Of a DNA stretch of 7,767 nt, positions 1-6,629 are shown in pieces. The DNA lies in assembly GCA_030617485.1 (NCBI GenBank), contig JAUWVK010000069.1, positions 1 through 7,767 on the forward strand, given 5' to 3'. The notes below the pieces were generated by a model, which did not search any database, was not told where the DNA came from, and worked only from the letters and a program-made list of their open reading frames with translations. Within the stretch, counting starts at the first letter, position 1; every line of letters begins with the position of its first letter. The stretch comes from Gammaproteobacteria bacterium (GTDB taxonomy: Bacteria; Pseudomonadota; Gammaproteobacteria; SZUA-152). A program made the translations under genes and the position numbers.

Positions 1-519
1 TGAACCTAAACCACCTGCCAGAATAATGGGTTTACCCATCTCCTGCTGGAGCTTTTGTGACACCCGAGACCACTCAAAAGACTTTCCCGTGCCACCCGGT
101 AAACCGACCTGGTAGGTATCAAGCAATAATCCGGATGCGGAGGAAAATCGTTGCGCTTCCGCAAGCAAATCTACCCCGTCCTGCATGCGGATAGCCTTGA
201 TGTAGGGTTGATTATACCCCTCACAATCTTCTGGAGACTCATCACCATGAAACTGCAGTAGATCCAGGCCAACTTTTTCCTGTGCCAGACGAATCTGCTC
301 CGGCTTTGCATCGACAAACAATCCCACTCGAGTCACAAAGGGTGGTAAAACGTTCACGATGGCGCACGCCTGTTCGATATCAACATGTCGGGGGCTTGGC
401 TCATAAAAAACCAGGCCAATAGCGTCCGCGCCCAGATTTGCCGCCGCTAAGACGTCTTCCGGACGGGTAATGCCACAAATTTTGATTCGCGTTTTTCTCT
501 TAGTCACCGTGCGGGTCAC
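1..519 (-). CDS. trpF: Phosphoribosylanthranilate isomerase, 3' end missing
   Basis: TrpF is the cytoplasmic (beta/alpha)8-barrel enzyme that converts N-(5'-phosphoribosyl)anthranilate to CdRP in tryptophan synthesis. The translated part is 173 residues of the usual 200-odd and runs off the left edge. It shows the N-terminal KICGIT motif with the general-base Cys at residue 15, then [56 protein letters not shown] with the catalytic Asp at about residue 134, and an ILAGGL strand. The Cys-to-Asp spacing fits the Cys7/Asp126 pair of the Thermotoga enzyme. No ATG lies in frame before the motif: an in-frame stop lies about eight codons upstream of the first GTG. The start is therefore a GTG, either at 519 (used here) or at 507 (four residues shorter), and neither has a good ribosome binding site. 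The gene follows truA after 52 bases with no terminator, as in related gammaproteobacteria. Identity is certain; the start is not. Confidence 0.95.
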   Translation of the reverse strand, partial: MTRTVTKRKTRIKICGITRPEDVLAAANLGADAIGLVFYEPSPRHVDIEQACAIVNVLPPFVTRVGLFVDAKPEQIRLAQEKVGLDLLQFHGDESPEDCEGYNQPYIKAIRMQDGVDLLAEAQRFSSASGLLLDTYQVGLPGGTGKSFEWSRVSQKLQQEMGKPIILAGGLGS

Positions 520-571
520 CGTTACGTCAGCTATTAAAATCTATCATTGAAACGAATATGAGGCGCGCAGG

Positions 572-1354
572 TTACCAGACCAGCTGTGTTGGTGAAACCT
601 GTGGAATACCAAACTCTGGTGGATATTCTACACCCATAAAGTACAAACCATGGGGCGGCGCCGTAACTCCCCCCAGTGTACGGTCGCGGGCATCCAGAAC
701 CTCCCTGCTCCAATCCACCGCCTGTTCACAGGCCCCTATCGTCATTAATACACCCGCTATATTTCGTACCATGTGGTGTAAAAAAGCATTGGCTTCGATA
801 TCGATAATCACCAAATCTTCCCTACGGTTGACTTCCAGACGGTGAATTGTGCGCACGGGGCTATGAGCCTGACAGGCAACTGTACGATAAGAATTAAAAT
901 TATGCTCACCCAATAAATGATTGGCTGCCTGCTGCATGCGTTGTTCGTCTAAATCTCGATAATCCCAGGAAACCCGTCCCGCTGCGAAAGTTGGCCGTAT
1001 CGAGCGATTCACAATGACATAACGATAACGTCGACGTAATGCTGAAAACCGCGCATGAAATTCTTCGCTCACCGGTTTAGCCCAAAGTACAGAAATAGAT
1101 TTAGCAATATTTGCATTGGCGCCAGCAACCCAGGAACGTTCACTACGGTCGATATCAGTATCGAAATGCACAACCTGGCCACAGGCATGCACACCTGCAT
1201 CCGTACGGCCTGCGCAAATCACTTTTACTGGTGAGTTAGCAACTTTTGAAAGCCCAGCCTCAAGCGAACCCTGAATAGTAGGTACGTCAGTTTTTTGTGA
1301 CTGCCAGCCACAAAATTCCTGACCATCATATTCCACTCCCAGTGCAATGCGCAT
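572..1354 (-). CDS. truA: tRNA pseudouridine(38-40) synthase TruA
   Basis: TruA isomerises uridines 38, 39 and 40 of the tRNA anticodon arm to pseudouridine, in the cytoplasm, as a homodimer without cofactor. The 260-residue protein is close to the E. coli length (270). It begins RIALGVEYDG and has the catalytic motif CAGRTDAGVHACGQVVHF with the nucleophilic Asp at residue 52, then the family signatures FHARFSALRRRYRY and AFLHHMVRNIAG. The frame stays open to a TTG at 1387, which would add 11 residues. I chose the ATG at 1354 because homologues start near the RIALG strand and the extra residues look unlike conserved sequence. The ribosome binding site is weak (GGAAA about 13 bases upstream). 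The preceding CbiQ-like gene ends 36 bases before this ATG without a terminator, so the two are probably co-transcribed, with trpF following. Confidence in function is very high and in the exact start moderate. Confidence 0.97.
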   Translation of the reverse strand: MRIALGVEYDGQEFCGWQSQKTDVPTIQGSLEAGLSKVANSPVKVICAGRTDAGVHACGQVVHFDTDIDRSERSWVAGANANIAKSISVLWAKPVSEEFHARFSALRRRYRYVIVNRSIRPTFAAGRVSWDYRDLDEQRMQQAANHLLGEHNFNSYRTVACQAHSPVRTIHRLEVNRREDLVIIDIEANAFLHHMVRNIAGVLMTIGACEQAVDWSREVLDARDRTLGGVTAPPHGLYFMGVEYPPEFGIPQVSPTQLVW

Positions 1355-1390
1355 AACGATAGTGTTTCCAGTACGTCTTCTAATCAAACG

Positions 1391-2134
1391 TTACAAATAA
1401 TTATTGAGTCCAGCTGCTTTCACTATTGCAAATAACGTAAGAAGGAACACCGGTATCAACCACTGATACACCGGAGGAGCAGACTCCTCTGGCAAAGAAA
1501 TTTCACGAACAGTCGTTGTTTCAGCGGTCGTAATAACAGACTGAAACAAACGATTTGCTGTTTTGGCAATGGCAGATAATTTTGGTTCCGCTTTTCCAAC
1601 ATTAGATTCAACGTGAGACATAGCACTATTTACTTCTTCTTCCTGCGAGTCACCCTGACCTTCATACAAATGATGCTTGCGTATCTGGCTCACCTCATCA
1701 AGCGTAAGAGTAATTCGAACTGCTAATCGCTCATGTGGTAACCCAACAAAAGAAAGTGGTCTCAAACACCACAAAATGGCAGATAAAAAATCATCTCGCT
1801 CGGTACTGGATATCAAAAGATTAACGGCAGCCACCAACAACACCAGTACAGCAACACGCAACAATCCCTGCGTTAATCCCTCAAGCGTAGGACTCCAAAC
1901 CAAACCAGGCCACAGCAGCTGCCCAGGCGTGAAAAACAGATAAACTACCAGTATGGATATAAACAGCCATTTCAGCCGTTTAAGCATTTTCAACACACCA
2001 TGAAAATGTATTTTGCTTCCAAAAACATATAAGGGAATAACCAATGAAACACCGGCAAGTAATATTTGGCCGCTGCCTATTGATACAGCAGCGCCAAATA
2101 TCAGGAAGCTCACAATTTTAATAACAGGATGCAT
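1391..2134 (-). CDS. CbiQ/EcfT-like membrane protein (orphan ECF transporter T component?)
   Basis: This 247-residue membrane protein resembles the CbiQ/EcfT family, the transmembrane T subunits that couple two ATPases to a substrate-binding S subunit in ECF vitamin and metal transporters. Hydrophobic segments lie at about residues 4-19, 22-38, 56-69, 91-109 and 224-241. The family-like stretch is about 96-150: a hydrophobic helix, then ISSTERDDFLSAILWCLRPL, the short GLP turn and LAVRITLTLDEV. In true EcfT proteins the equivalent helix runs on into Ala-Arg-Gly coupling motifs that dock on the ATPases. Here it reads QIRKHH and continues into a hydrophilic stretch (about 155-220) before the last membrane helix. 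No ATPase or S component is encoded in this window, so transport by the usual mechanism is unproven. The start fits the MHP N-terminus seen in such proteins, but no Shine-Dalgarno sequence precedes it. A TATAAT (2133-2138) overlaps the start codon and cannot serve this start. The gene lies between the hairpin array and truA. Confidence 0.7.
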   Translation of the reverse strand: MHPVIKIVSFLIFGAAVSIGSGQILLAGVSLVIPLYVFGSKIHFHGVLKMLKRLKWLFISILVVYLFFTPGQLLWPGLVWSPTLEGLTQGLLRVAVLVLLVAAVNLLISSTERDDFLSAILWCLRPLSFVGLPHERLAVRITLTLDEVSQIRKHHLYEGQGDSQEEEVNSAMSHVESNVGKAEPKLSAIAKTANRLFQSVITTAETTTVREISLPEESAPPVYQWLIPVFLLTLFAIVKAAGLNNYL

Positions 2135-2160
2135 TATAGTTTTTGAAATTAAATAACTTT

Positions 2161-2181
2161 AAAAACCGAAGTGTACCTTGG
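2161..2181 (-). terminator. Weak intrinsic-terminator-like hairpin beyond the repeat array
   Basis: On the minus strand CCAAG pairs with CTTcGG (five pairs, one bulged C) around a GTACA loop, followed by TTTTT and an A/T-rich tract. It would stop minus-strand transcripts crossing the hairpin array before they enter the CbiQ-like gene. The stem is short and bulged, so it may be chance or inefficient. Confidence 0.25.
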
Positions 2182-2199
2182 AATGCTGAAGGCTCACAC

Positions 2200-2526
2200 C
2201 ATCTTGATAACTGCTCCTGTGCTTGATTCGCCACATCCCTGTGACTCACCGCTACGCGGAAGCTTCGTGTCTCATTTCATTCCCAACAAAATAGTCGCAG
2301 CTCTTGTGCCCGGAGGGTGTAAGACCGCCACTCATGGTCAAAGCCATCCAGGCCCCTCGGCTCTAGCTTCCTCGGTAACTGCTCCTGCGTCGCCTAAAGC
2401 GCCTACTGTTGGTGCTCTACCTCCTGCATCCTTGCAGTCGTGCTTCGCTCTCGACAACTGCTCCTGCGTTGTTCTACCTTCGCCCATCCATGGGCTCGTA
2501 CCGCCTACGTCCATGTAGGCATGTAC
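2200..2526 (-). repeat. Degenerate tandem array of small hairpins with GGA-containing loops
   Basis: This non-coding stretch is built of roughly four diverged units. They begin on the plus strand at about 2209, 2296, 2377 and 2456 (spacing 87, 81 and 79), each opening with a version of AACTGCTCCTGYG; the 2296 copy is the most decayed. Two hairpin types alternate. The first has a 9-base loop, GCAGGAGCA on the minus strand: 2454-2472 has stem ACAAC/GTTGT, and 2374-2394 has stem GGTAAC/GTCGCC with one mismatch. The second has a 5-6 base loop: 2503-2520 (loop ATGGAC), 2482-2495 (ATGGAT), 2424-2437 (AAGGAT), 2343-2353 (TGGAT) and 2232-2243 (AGGGAT). Eleven GGA trinucleotides fall on the minus strand within the array, seven of them in loops of these hairpins. 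There is no coding signal; short open frames here are by-products of the repeat. It could be a dispersed intergenic repeat of the REP or MITE kind, or a CsrA/RsmA-binding RNA. The structure is visible; the role is inferred. Confidence 0.75.
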
Positions 2527-2560
2527 AAAAAAACGGCGCAACCCGTTCAGGTTACGCCGT
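2527..2560 (-). terminator. Intrinsic terminator of fimV
   Basis: On the minus strand ACGGCG pairs with CGCCGT, then AACC with GGTT across one mismatched pair, around a 6-base loop (TGAACG). A run of seven T follows directly. It lies 39 bases after the fimV stop codon, making this a strong Rho-independent terminator that ends the fimV transcript and separates it from the hairpin array and the CbiQ-like, truA and trpF genes. The stem also pairs on the plus strand, but that side lacks a good T run. Confidence 0.9.
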
Positions 2561-2599
2561 CATATCTATACAAGTTAAAATGTTAATGCAAAATTATAT

Positions 2600-5149
2600 C
2601 TACAGCTGATCCAGCAATTCTTTAGCCTGTGCTTTCTGGGCATCATCACCTTCTTCCAGGACCTCATCAAGAATGCTACGTGCACCATCGCTATCACCCA
2701 TATCAACATAGGCTTTGGCAAGATCTAGCTTGGTACCGACTTCATCCACTTCACCAAATGCATCATCGGTCAAACCACCGAGATCATCATCTGAGCCTGC
2801 CGCAGCTTCAGCAACGGCGGGCTCGCTTGAAGACATGTCAAAATCCAGACTATTGTCATCTTCAGTAGTTTCTGCCGGAGTATCATCCGAACTGTCTGTA
2901 TCCAGACTGAAATCAAGGCCTGAAACATCAAAATCGAGGCTGTTATCATCGTCAGCTTCGGCTTTGCTATTATCTGTAGTCTCTACGGTTTCATCAGGCG
3001 TTATAGGCGCATCTAAATCAAGCCCCGCATCCGCATCACTGCTTTCAGGCGCTGCATCAGCTACTCCTGCTGTTGCGGCTTCAAGCTCTGCAAATACATC
3101 ATCTATGCCTTCATCCCCATCACCATCGGAGTCAATATCAAAGTCAAAATCTAACAAATCATCTTCGCTAGCCTCGACAATATCACCACCCGCAGAACTT
3201 TCATCAGATGAGCCGGATAAGTCTTCCTGAGGCGATCCATCTGCAGAACCACCAAACAAACTATTATCGGGACACAGTTGCTGACCCATAGTGACTGCTT
3301 TGGCCCAAATCGGATCGGACTCATCACCAAGAGCATCATGAAGTTCCTGTGCAGCCGTCTCAAAACTATTGCTACTCTTGGCGGCAAAAAATACTTCTAG
3401 TAATTTCAATTTAACATCGTGACGATTAGGGTCAGTTGCCAGGGCTTCGTTCAAAATTTCTTCTGCTTGTTGATGACGACCATAAGCAAGATACACATCA
3501 GCTTCCGACACTGGGTCAACATCTGCAGCATCAGCCGAGATCCCACTCATGCCACTCATCTCGCTCATTGCAAAATCGCTGACCATAGAACTTTCATTGC
3601 TTTCTTCCATGCTTTCCGCAGTGGCACCAACATTTCCTCCACTACCAGCGTTAAGAATGCTTTCTTCAAAGCCACCCGACGATTTGCGTTTACGGTATAC
3701 GATAAATCCGACAATCAGCACCAATAGTCCAATACCGCCGTACATTAGCATTGGGTCATCCAGTAACCCCGGCTCAGAAATTGGCGCTGGTTTAGCTGGT
3801 GCTGGCATAGTTGCAGGAACTTTCTTTTCTGCCTCAGCTTCACCTTCTGCGGGCATGCCCTCTGCCCCTTCACCTGCCATTTCTTCAGTGTCGGCACCAG
3901 GTGCGTCAGACGTTGTCTCTTCAAGTACGGCTTCAGGTGTTGCTTCGGTTTGCTCTGCTGCAGCCTGTTCTTTTCCAAACTGTTTCTGGATAGCCATCAT
4001 CTCATCATCTTTGAGCATGATGAGACGCTGCATGGACTCAAGCTGTTCTTCCATCTCAGCCATACGAGTCTTCAGCTCATCGGTTTCCTGTTTATTCGCA
4101 TCCAGAGCCTCGGCTGCGAGCAACAAGTCCTCACGCATGCGGCCCAGTTGTTCGTCACCAGCACCGCTGCCAACACCTTCACTGCCCGGTGCTACCAGTT
4201 TGAGGCGTGCCTGTTCAGCAGCTAAAGTTTTGCTACCAGATTTTTCGCCGCGGCTTACTTTGCCACTGGCTGGAGCCTCGCTAGTCTGGCGAACAATTTT
4301 GCCGCTCTTACGAGCAATCCAGGTAGCATGCTGACGCTCAACTTCCATATTGGCATCAGACTCAGACATTGCAGTCAGAGCTTCTGTGTCCTCAATACGC
4401 AGGACAAAACCTGCCTTCATCTGATTAATGTTGCCATTGTAAAAAGCTTTTGGGTTGTGACGTGCCAACGCCAGCATCATTTGATTAGTAGTAACATTGC
4501 CAGGACGCATCTTGTTGGCAATATCGAATAAGGTGTCTTTGTACTTCACCGGTCCATAGTTCATTCCGCCATCACGATTAAGCACTGGCTTTAATTCGGC
4601 ACGCTCACGAATAGGGGCTGGCTGTACGGGCTGCTGCATAGCAGGTTGCATCGTTTGTGGTGCTGACTGTTGAACTGGAGCCTGACGACTGACCTGTGGT
4701 GCTTGTGCTGGAGCAGTCGCTGCCTGCTGAATGGGAGCAGGTTCCTCTGCAGATAAAGCAGGAGGATCCACTAACACAGTAAATTCACGCAATATTCTGC
4801 CGCGAGCCCAACGAGCTTCGACAACAAAGTCCAGGAAGGGCTCTACAATTGGCTTAGTGGTAGTGATCTGTATATAGGAAGTGCCATTTGGCTTCTTGGC
4901 AACAGTAAATTTGAACTCGGTATAGAAAAACTCTCGAATAACGCCAACACGGTCAAAATCTTCATCCGCACCGAGTCGAATGGATAAATTGCCCAAATCA
5001 CCACTTTGCACCGAAAGCAGTTCAATTTCAGCATCCAGAGGTTGGTTTAGCGCCGAGTTCATGGTCATGTTACCCAGACCTAGCGCATGAGCCGCTACGG
5101 GTACCAAAAAAACCAAGGCCGCTAAAGCCGGTGCCAATCTCTTACCCAT
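2600..5149 (-). CDS. fimV: FimV/HubP-type polar hub protein, LysM and TPR-like domains
   Basis: FimV is an inner-membrane, peptidoglycan-binding polar landmark protein. In Pseudomonas aeruginosa it is needed for type IV pilus assembly, twitching and cAMP signalling; in Vibrio the homologue HubP organises the pole. The 849-residue protein shows, in order: a signal peptide (1-22, cleavage after AHA); the conserved N-terminal FimV domain (23-128) beginning LGLGNMTMNSALNQPLDAEI; a Pro/Gln-rich linker (130-180); a LysM-like domain (198-252) with YKDTLFDIANKMRP; a coiled coil (about 336-396); a Glu/Ala-rich stretch; one membrane helix (466-485) followed by the positive YRKRK; a cytoplasmic TPR-like helical region (548-625); a very Asp/Ser-rich linker (640-790) with repeated LDFD motifs; and the C-terminal TPR motif (800-849) with LDLAKAYVDMGD. 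GGGAG six bases before the ATG supports the start. It follows asd after a 289-base gap with its own likely promoter and ends in a strong terminator. Identity is very secure; exact pilus phenotypes are inferred from homologues. Confidence 0.96.
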   Translation of the reverse strand: MGKRLAPALAALVFLVPVAAHALGLGNMTMNSALNQPLDAEIELLSVQSGDLGNLSIRLGADEDFDRVGVIREFFYTEFKFTVAKKPNGTSYIQITTTKPIVEPFLDFVVEARWARGRILREFTVLVDPPALSAEEPAPIQQAATAPAQAPQVSRQAPVQQSAPQTMQPAMQQPVQPAPIRERAELKPVLNRDGGMNYGPVKYKDTLFDIANKMRPGNVTTNQMMLALARHNPKAFYNGNINQMKAGFVLRIEDTEALTAMSESDANMEVERQHATWIARKSGKIVRQTSEAPASGKVSRGEKSGSKTLAAEQARLKLVAPGSEGVGSGAGDEQLGRMREDLLLAAEALDANKQETDELKTRMAEMEEQLESMQRLIMLKDDEMMAIQKQFGKEQAAAEQTEATPEAVLEETTSDAPGADTEEMAGEGAEGMPAEGEAEAEKKVPATMPAPAKPAPISEPGLLDDPMLMYGGIGLLVLIVGFIVYRKRKSSGGFEESILNAGSGGNVGATAESMEESNESSMVSDFAMSEMSGMSGISADAADVDPVSEADVYLAYGRHQQAEEILNEALATDPNRHDVKLKLLEVFFAAKSSNSFETAAQELHDALGDESDPIWAKAVTMGQQLCPDNSLFGGSADGSPQEDLSGSSDESSAGGDIVEASEDDLLDFDFDIDSDGDGDEGIDDVFAELEAATAGVADAAPESSDADAGLDLDAPITPDETVETTDNSKAEADDDNSLDFDVSGLDFSLDTDSSDDTPAETTEDDNSLDFDMSSSEPAVAEAAAGSDDDLGGLTDDAFGEVDEVGTKLDLAKAYVDMGDSDGARSILDEVLEEGDDAQKAQAKELLDQL

Positions 5150-5195
5150 ACATCACTCCCGTTTGTTGTTTTTCAAGCTATTCGCTGATTCCCCA

Positions 5196-5233
5196 GGATT
5201 TCTCACTGTAAACATCGTTTCCCAGAGAAATCC
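5196..5233 (-). promoter_or_regulatory. Hairpin in the fimV leader, possible cis-regulatory RNA
   Basis: Perfect 9-base arms GGATTTCTC and GAGAAATCC enclose 20 bases, and within these AAAC and GTTT pair around a GAT triloop (minus-strand reading). The result is a two-tier hairpin with an internal loop, 46 bases upstream of the fimV start and downstream of the predicted promoter. No T run follows it on the minus strand, so it is not an ordinary terminator for asd. It might stabilise or regulate the fimV message, or bind a protein as a DNA palindrome. Confidence 0.4.
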
Positions 5234-5303
5234 AACTACAGCATCGGCACCAGACAGAAATAATTTAGTAATATTAGGTAATTAGAGCAAAGAATCAGAA
5301 GCA

Positions 5304-5332
5304 ACTATAGCTTACATGGCATCTTTTACCAA
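5304..5332 (-). promoter_or_regulatory. Candidate sigma70-type promoter of fimV
   Basis: On the minus strand TTGGTA (-35, four of six consensus bases) and TATAGT (-10, five of six) are separated by the ideal 17 bases. Transcription would start near 5297, giving a leader of about 150 bases that contains the hairpin at 5196-5233. The surrounding asd-fimV gap is A/T-rich and shows no open frame of note and no clear terminator after asd, so some fimV transcription may also come from asd. Confidence 0.4.
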
Positions 5333-5438
5333 TATTTCAGCTATTTACAGGTTTTTGCTCGCTTTAGGATCAATGCCATCACTAACTGGATGTTTTTTAA
5401 TCAACTTCTCAGTACGCCTGCATTCACGTCTCAATGAT

Positions 5439-6554
5439 TCATGTTTCCAGAAGAAGGCGCAGCATACGACGTAAAGGTTCTGCCGCACCCCACAATAACT
5501 GGTCACCCACTGTAAACGCCGACAAATATTGAGGACCCATGGTGAGTTTGCGCAATCTGCCTACCGGCACGGTTAACGTACCAGTCACCGCAGCAGGAGT
5601 GAGATCCGTCATACTGATATCACGATCATTCGGTACTACCTTCACCCAGTCATTAGCCTGCGCCAACATGCCGTGGATTTCATCAAGCGGCACATCCTTT
5701 TTGAGCTTGATGGTCATCGCCTGACTGTGACAACGCATGGCACCGATGCGCACGCATATGCCATCTATAGGTACTACATTATCTATTGTGCGACCAAGAA
5801 TTTTATTGGTCTCCACTTCTGCTTTCCATTCTTCACGGGTTTGCCCGCTATCCAGCTGAGAATCAAGCCACGGAATTAAACTACCAGCCAGCGGCACACC
5901 CCATTTATCTTTGGGGTAATCATTCGAACGCAAAAAATCTGACAATTTTTTATCGATATCGAGAATCGCCGCAGCAGGATCATCATTAAGGTCTTTGACT
6001 GAATCATTAATGGCACCCATTTGTCGAATTAGCTCACGCATATTTTGCGCGCCGGCACCAGAAGCTGCCTGATACGTCATCGGTGAAATCCATTCTACTA
6101 GATCATTTTCAAACAGACCGCCGATGGCCATGAGCATCAAACTCACCGTGCAATTACCGCCGACAAAAGTTTTTGTACCGTTAGCCAGGCCATCCTTGAT
6201 GACATTTAGATTCACCGGATCAAGCACAATAATCGCTTCGTCTTCCATACGTAAAGTAGAAGCAGCATCAATCCAGTAACCACCCCAGCCGGCTTTGCGT
6301 AGTTGCGGATAGATTTCTTCAGTATAACCACCACCCTGACAGGTAATAATGACATCCATCACTTTCAACTCATCGATGGATTTGGCATCTTTTAATGGCG
6401 GCACGTCCTTACTTATATCAGGCCCGGCCTGCCCGGCTTGTGAAGTGGTAAAAAATACCGGCTCGATGAGATCAAAATCTTTTTCATCGCGCATGCGTTG
6501 CATGAGCACCGAACCCACCATACCGCGCCAACCTACCAGACCTACCCTTTTCAT
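5439..6554 (-). CDS. asd: Aspartate-semialdehyde dehydrogenase
   Basis: Asd reduces L-aspartyl phosphate to aspartate semialdehyde with NADPH, the branch-point step to lysine/diaminopimelate, threonine and methionine, in the cytoplasm. The 371-residue protein matches the gammaproteobacterial form almost end to end. It has the NADP-binding loop GWRGMVGS (8-15), the nucleophile Cys135 in [12 protein letters not shown], the [14 protein letters not shown] stretch (162-175), the active-site His at about 276 in [16 protein letters not shown], and the C-terminal [22 protein letters not shown]. The frame extends 11 codons upstream to a TTG, but the ATG at 6554 is chosen because homologues begin MK.VG and because GGAGAG sits six bases before it (6561-6566). 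The gene follows leuB after 75 bases. That gap contains a 10-base palindrome (6600-6609) in A/T-rich surroundings but no convincing terminator, so leuB and asd are probably co-transcribed. Confidence 0.98.
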   Translation of the reverse strand: MKRVGLVGWRGMVGSVLMQRMRDEKDFDLIEPVFFTTSQAGQAGPDISKDVPPLKDAKSIDELKVMDVIITCQGGGYTEEIYPQLRKAGWGGYWIDAASTLRMEDEAIIVLDPVNLNVIKDGLANGTKTFVGGNCTVSLMLMAIGGLFENDLVEWISPMTYQAASGAGAQNMRELIRQMGAINDSVKDLNDDPAAAILDIDKKLSDFLRSNDYPKDKWGVPLAGSLIPWLDSQLDSGQTREEWKAEVETNKILGRTIDNVVPIDGICVRIGAMRCHSQAMTIKLKKDVPLDEIHGMLAQANDWVKVVPNDRDISMTDLTPAAVTGTLTVPVGRLRKLTMGPQYLSAFTVGDQLLWGAAEPLRRMLRLLLET

Positions 6555-6560
6555 TTTCTT

Positions 6561-6566
6561 CTCTCC
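6561..6566 (-). promoter_or_regulatory. Ribosome binding site of asd
   Basis: GGAGAG on the minus strand lies six bases before the ATG at 6554. It decides the start in favour of this ATG over the in-frame TTG 33 bases upstream, which has no comparable site. Confidence 0.7.
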
Positions 6567-6629
6567 AGTTCCATTCTTTTCAAACAACTATTTTAAAACA
6601 ACGATCGTTTTAACTCGTGAGTGCCGCAA

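Noticed and set aside
526..546. Six-codon minus-strand open frame before trpF as a leader peptide
   Set aside because: It has no Trp codons, no ribosome binding site and no attenuator hairpin, so a trp-type leader is unsupported.
2133..2138. Perfect TATAAT on the minus strand at the start of the CbiQ-like gene
   Set aside because: It overlaps the start codon, so a transcript from it would begin inside the gene, and no acceptable -35 element lies 16-18 bases upstream.
2200..2526. CRISPR array
   Set aside because: Units are 79-87 bases and diverged, with internal hairpins of differing stems. There are no 25-40 base identical repeats, no regular unique spacers, and no cas genes nearby.
2171..2541. 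Short open frames on both strands within the hairpin array (115 codons plus strand, 67 codons minus strand)
   Set aside because: They are made wholly of the repeat units, contain no recognisable domain, and the minus-strand frame starts inside the fimV terminator stem. Similar hypothetical proteins in databases would be translations of the repeat.
3096..3150. EF-hand-like DxDxDG calcium loop in FimV (residues about 669-682)
   Set aside because: The acidic run matches DxDxDG but lacks the hydrophobic position 8 and the Glu at position 12 of an EF-hand. It is better explained as part of the Asp-rich linker.
2715..4334. Long plus-strand Ser-rich open frames opposite fimV (2715-3230 and 3549-4334)
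   Set aside because: They are antisense shadows of Asp-, Ser- and Ala-rich fimV codons, with no signal of independent coding.
6555..6587. Longer asd starting at a TTG 33 bases upstream
   Set aside because: The added residues are unlike Asd N-termini, and the ribosome binding site lies within that extension, pointing to the ATG at 6554.
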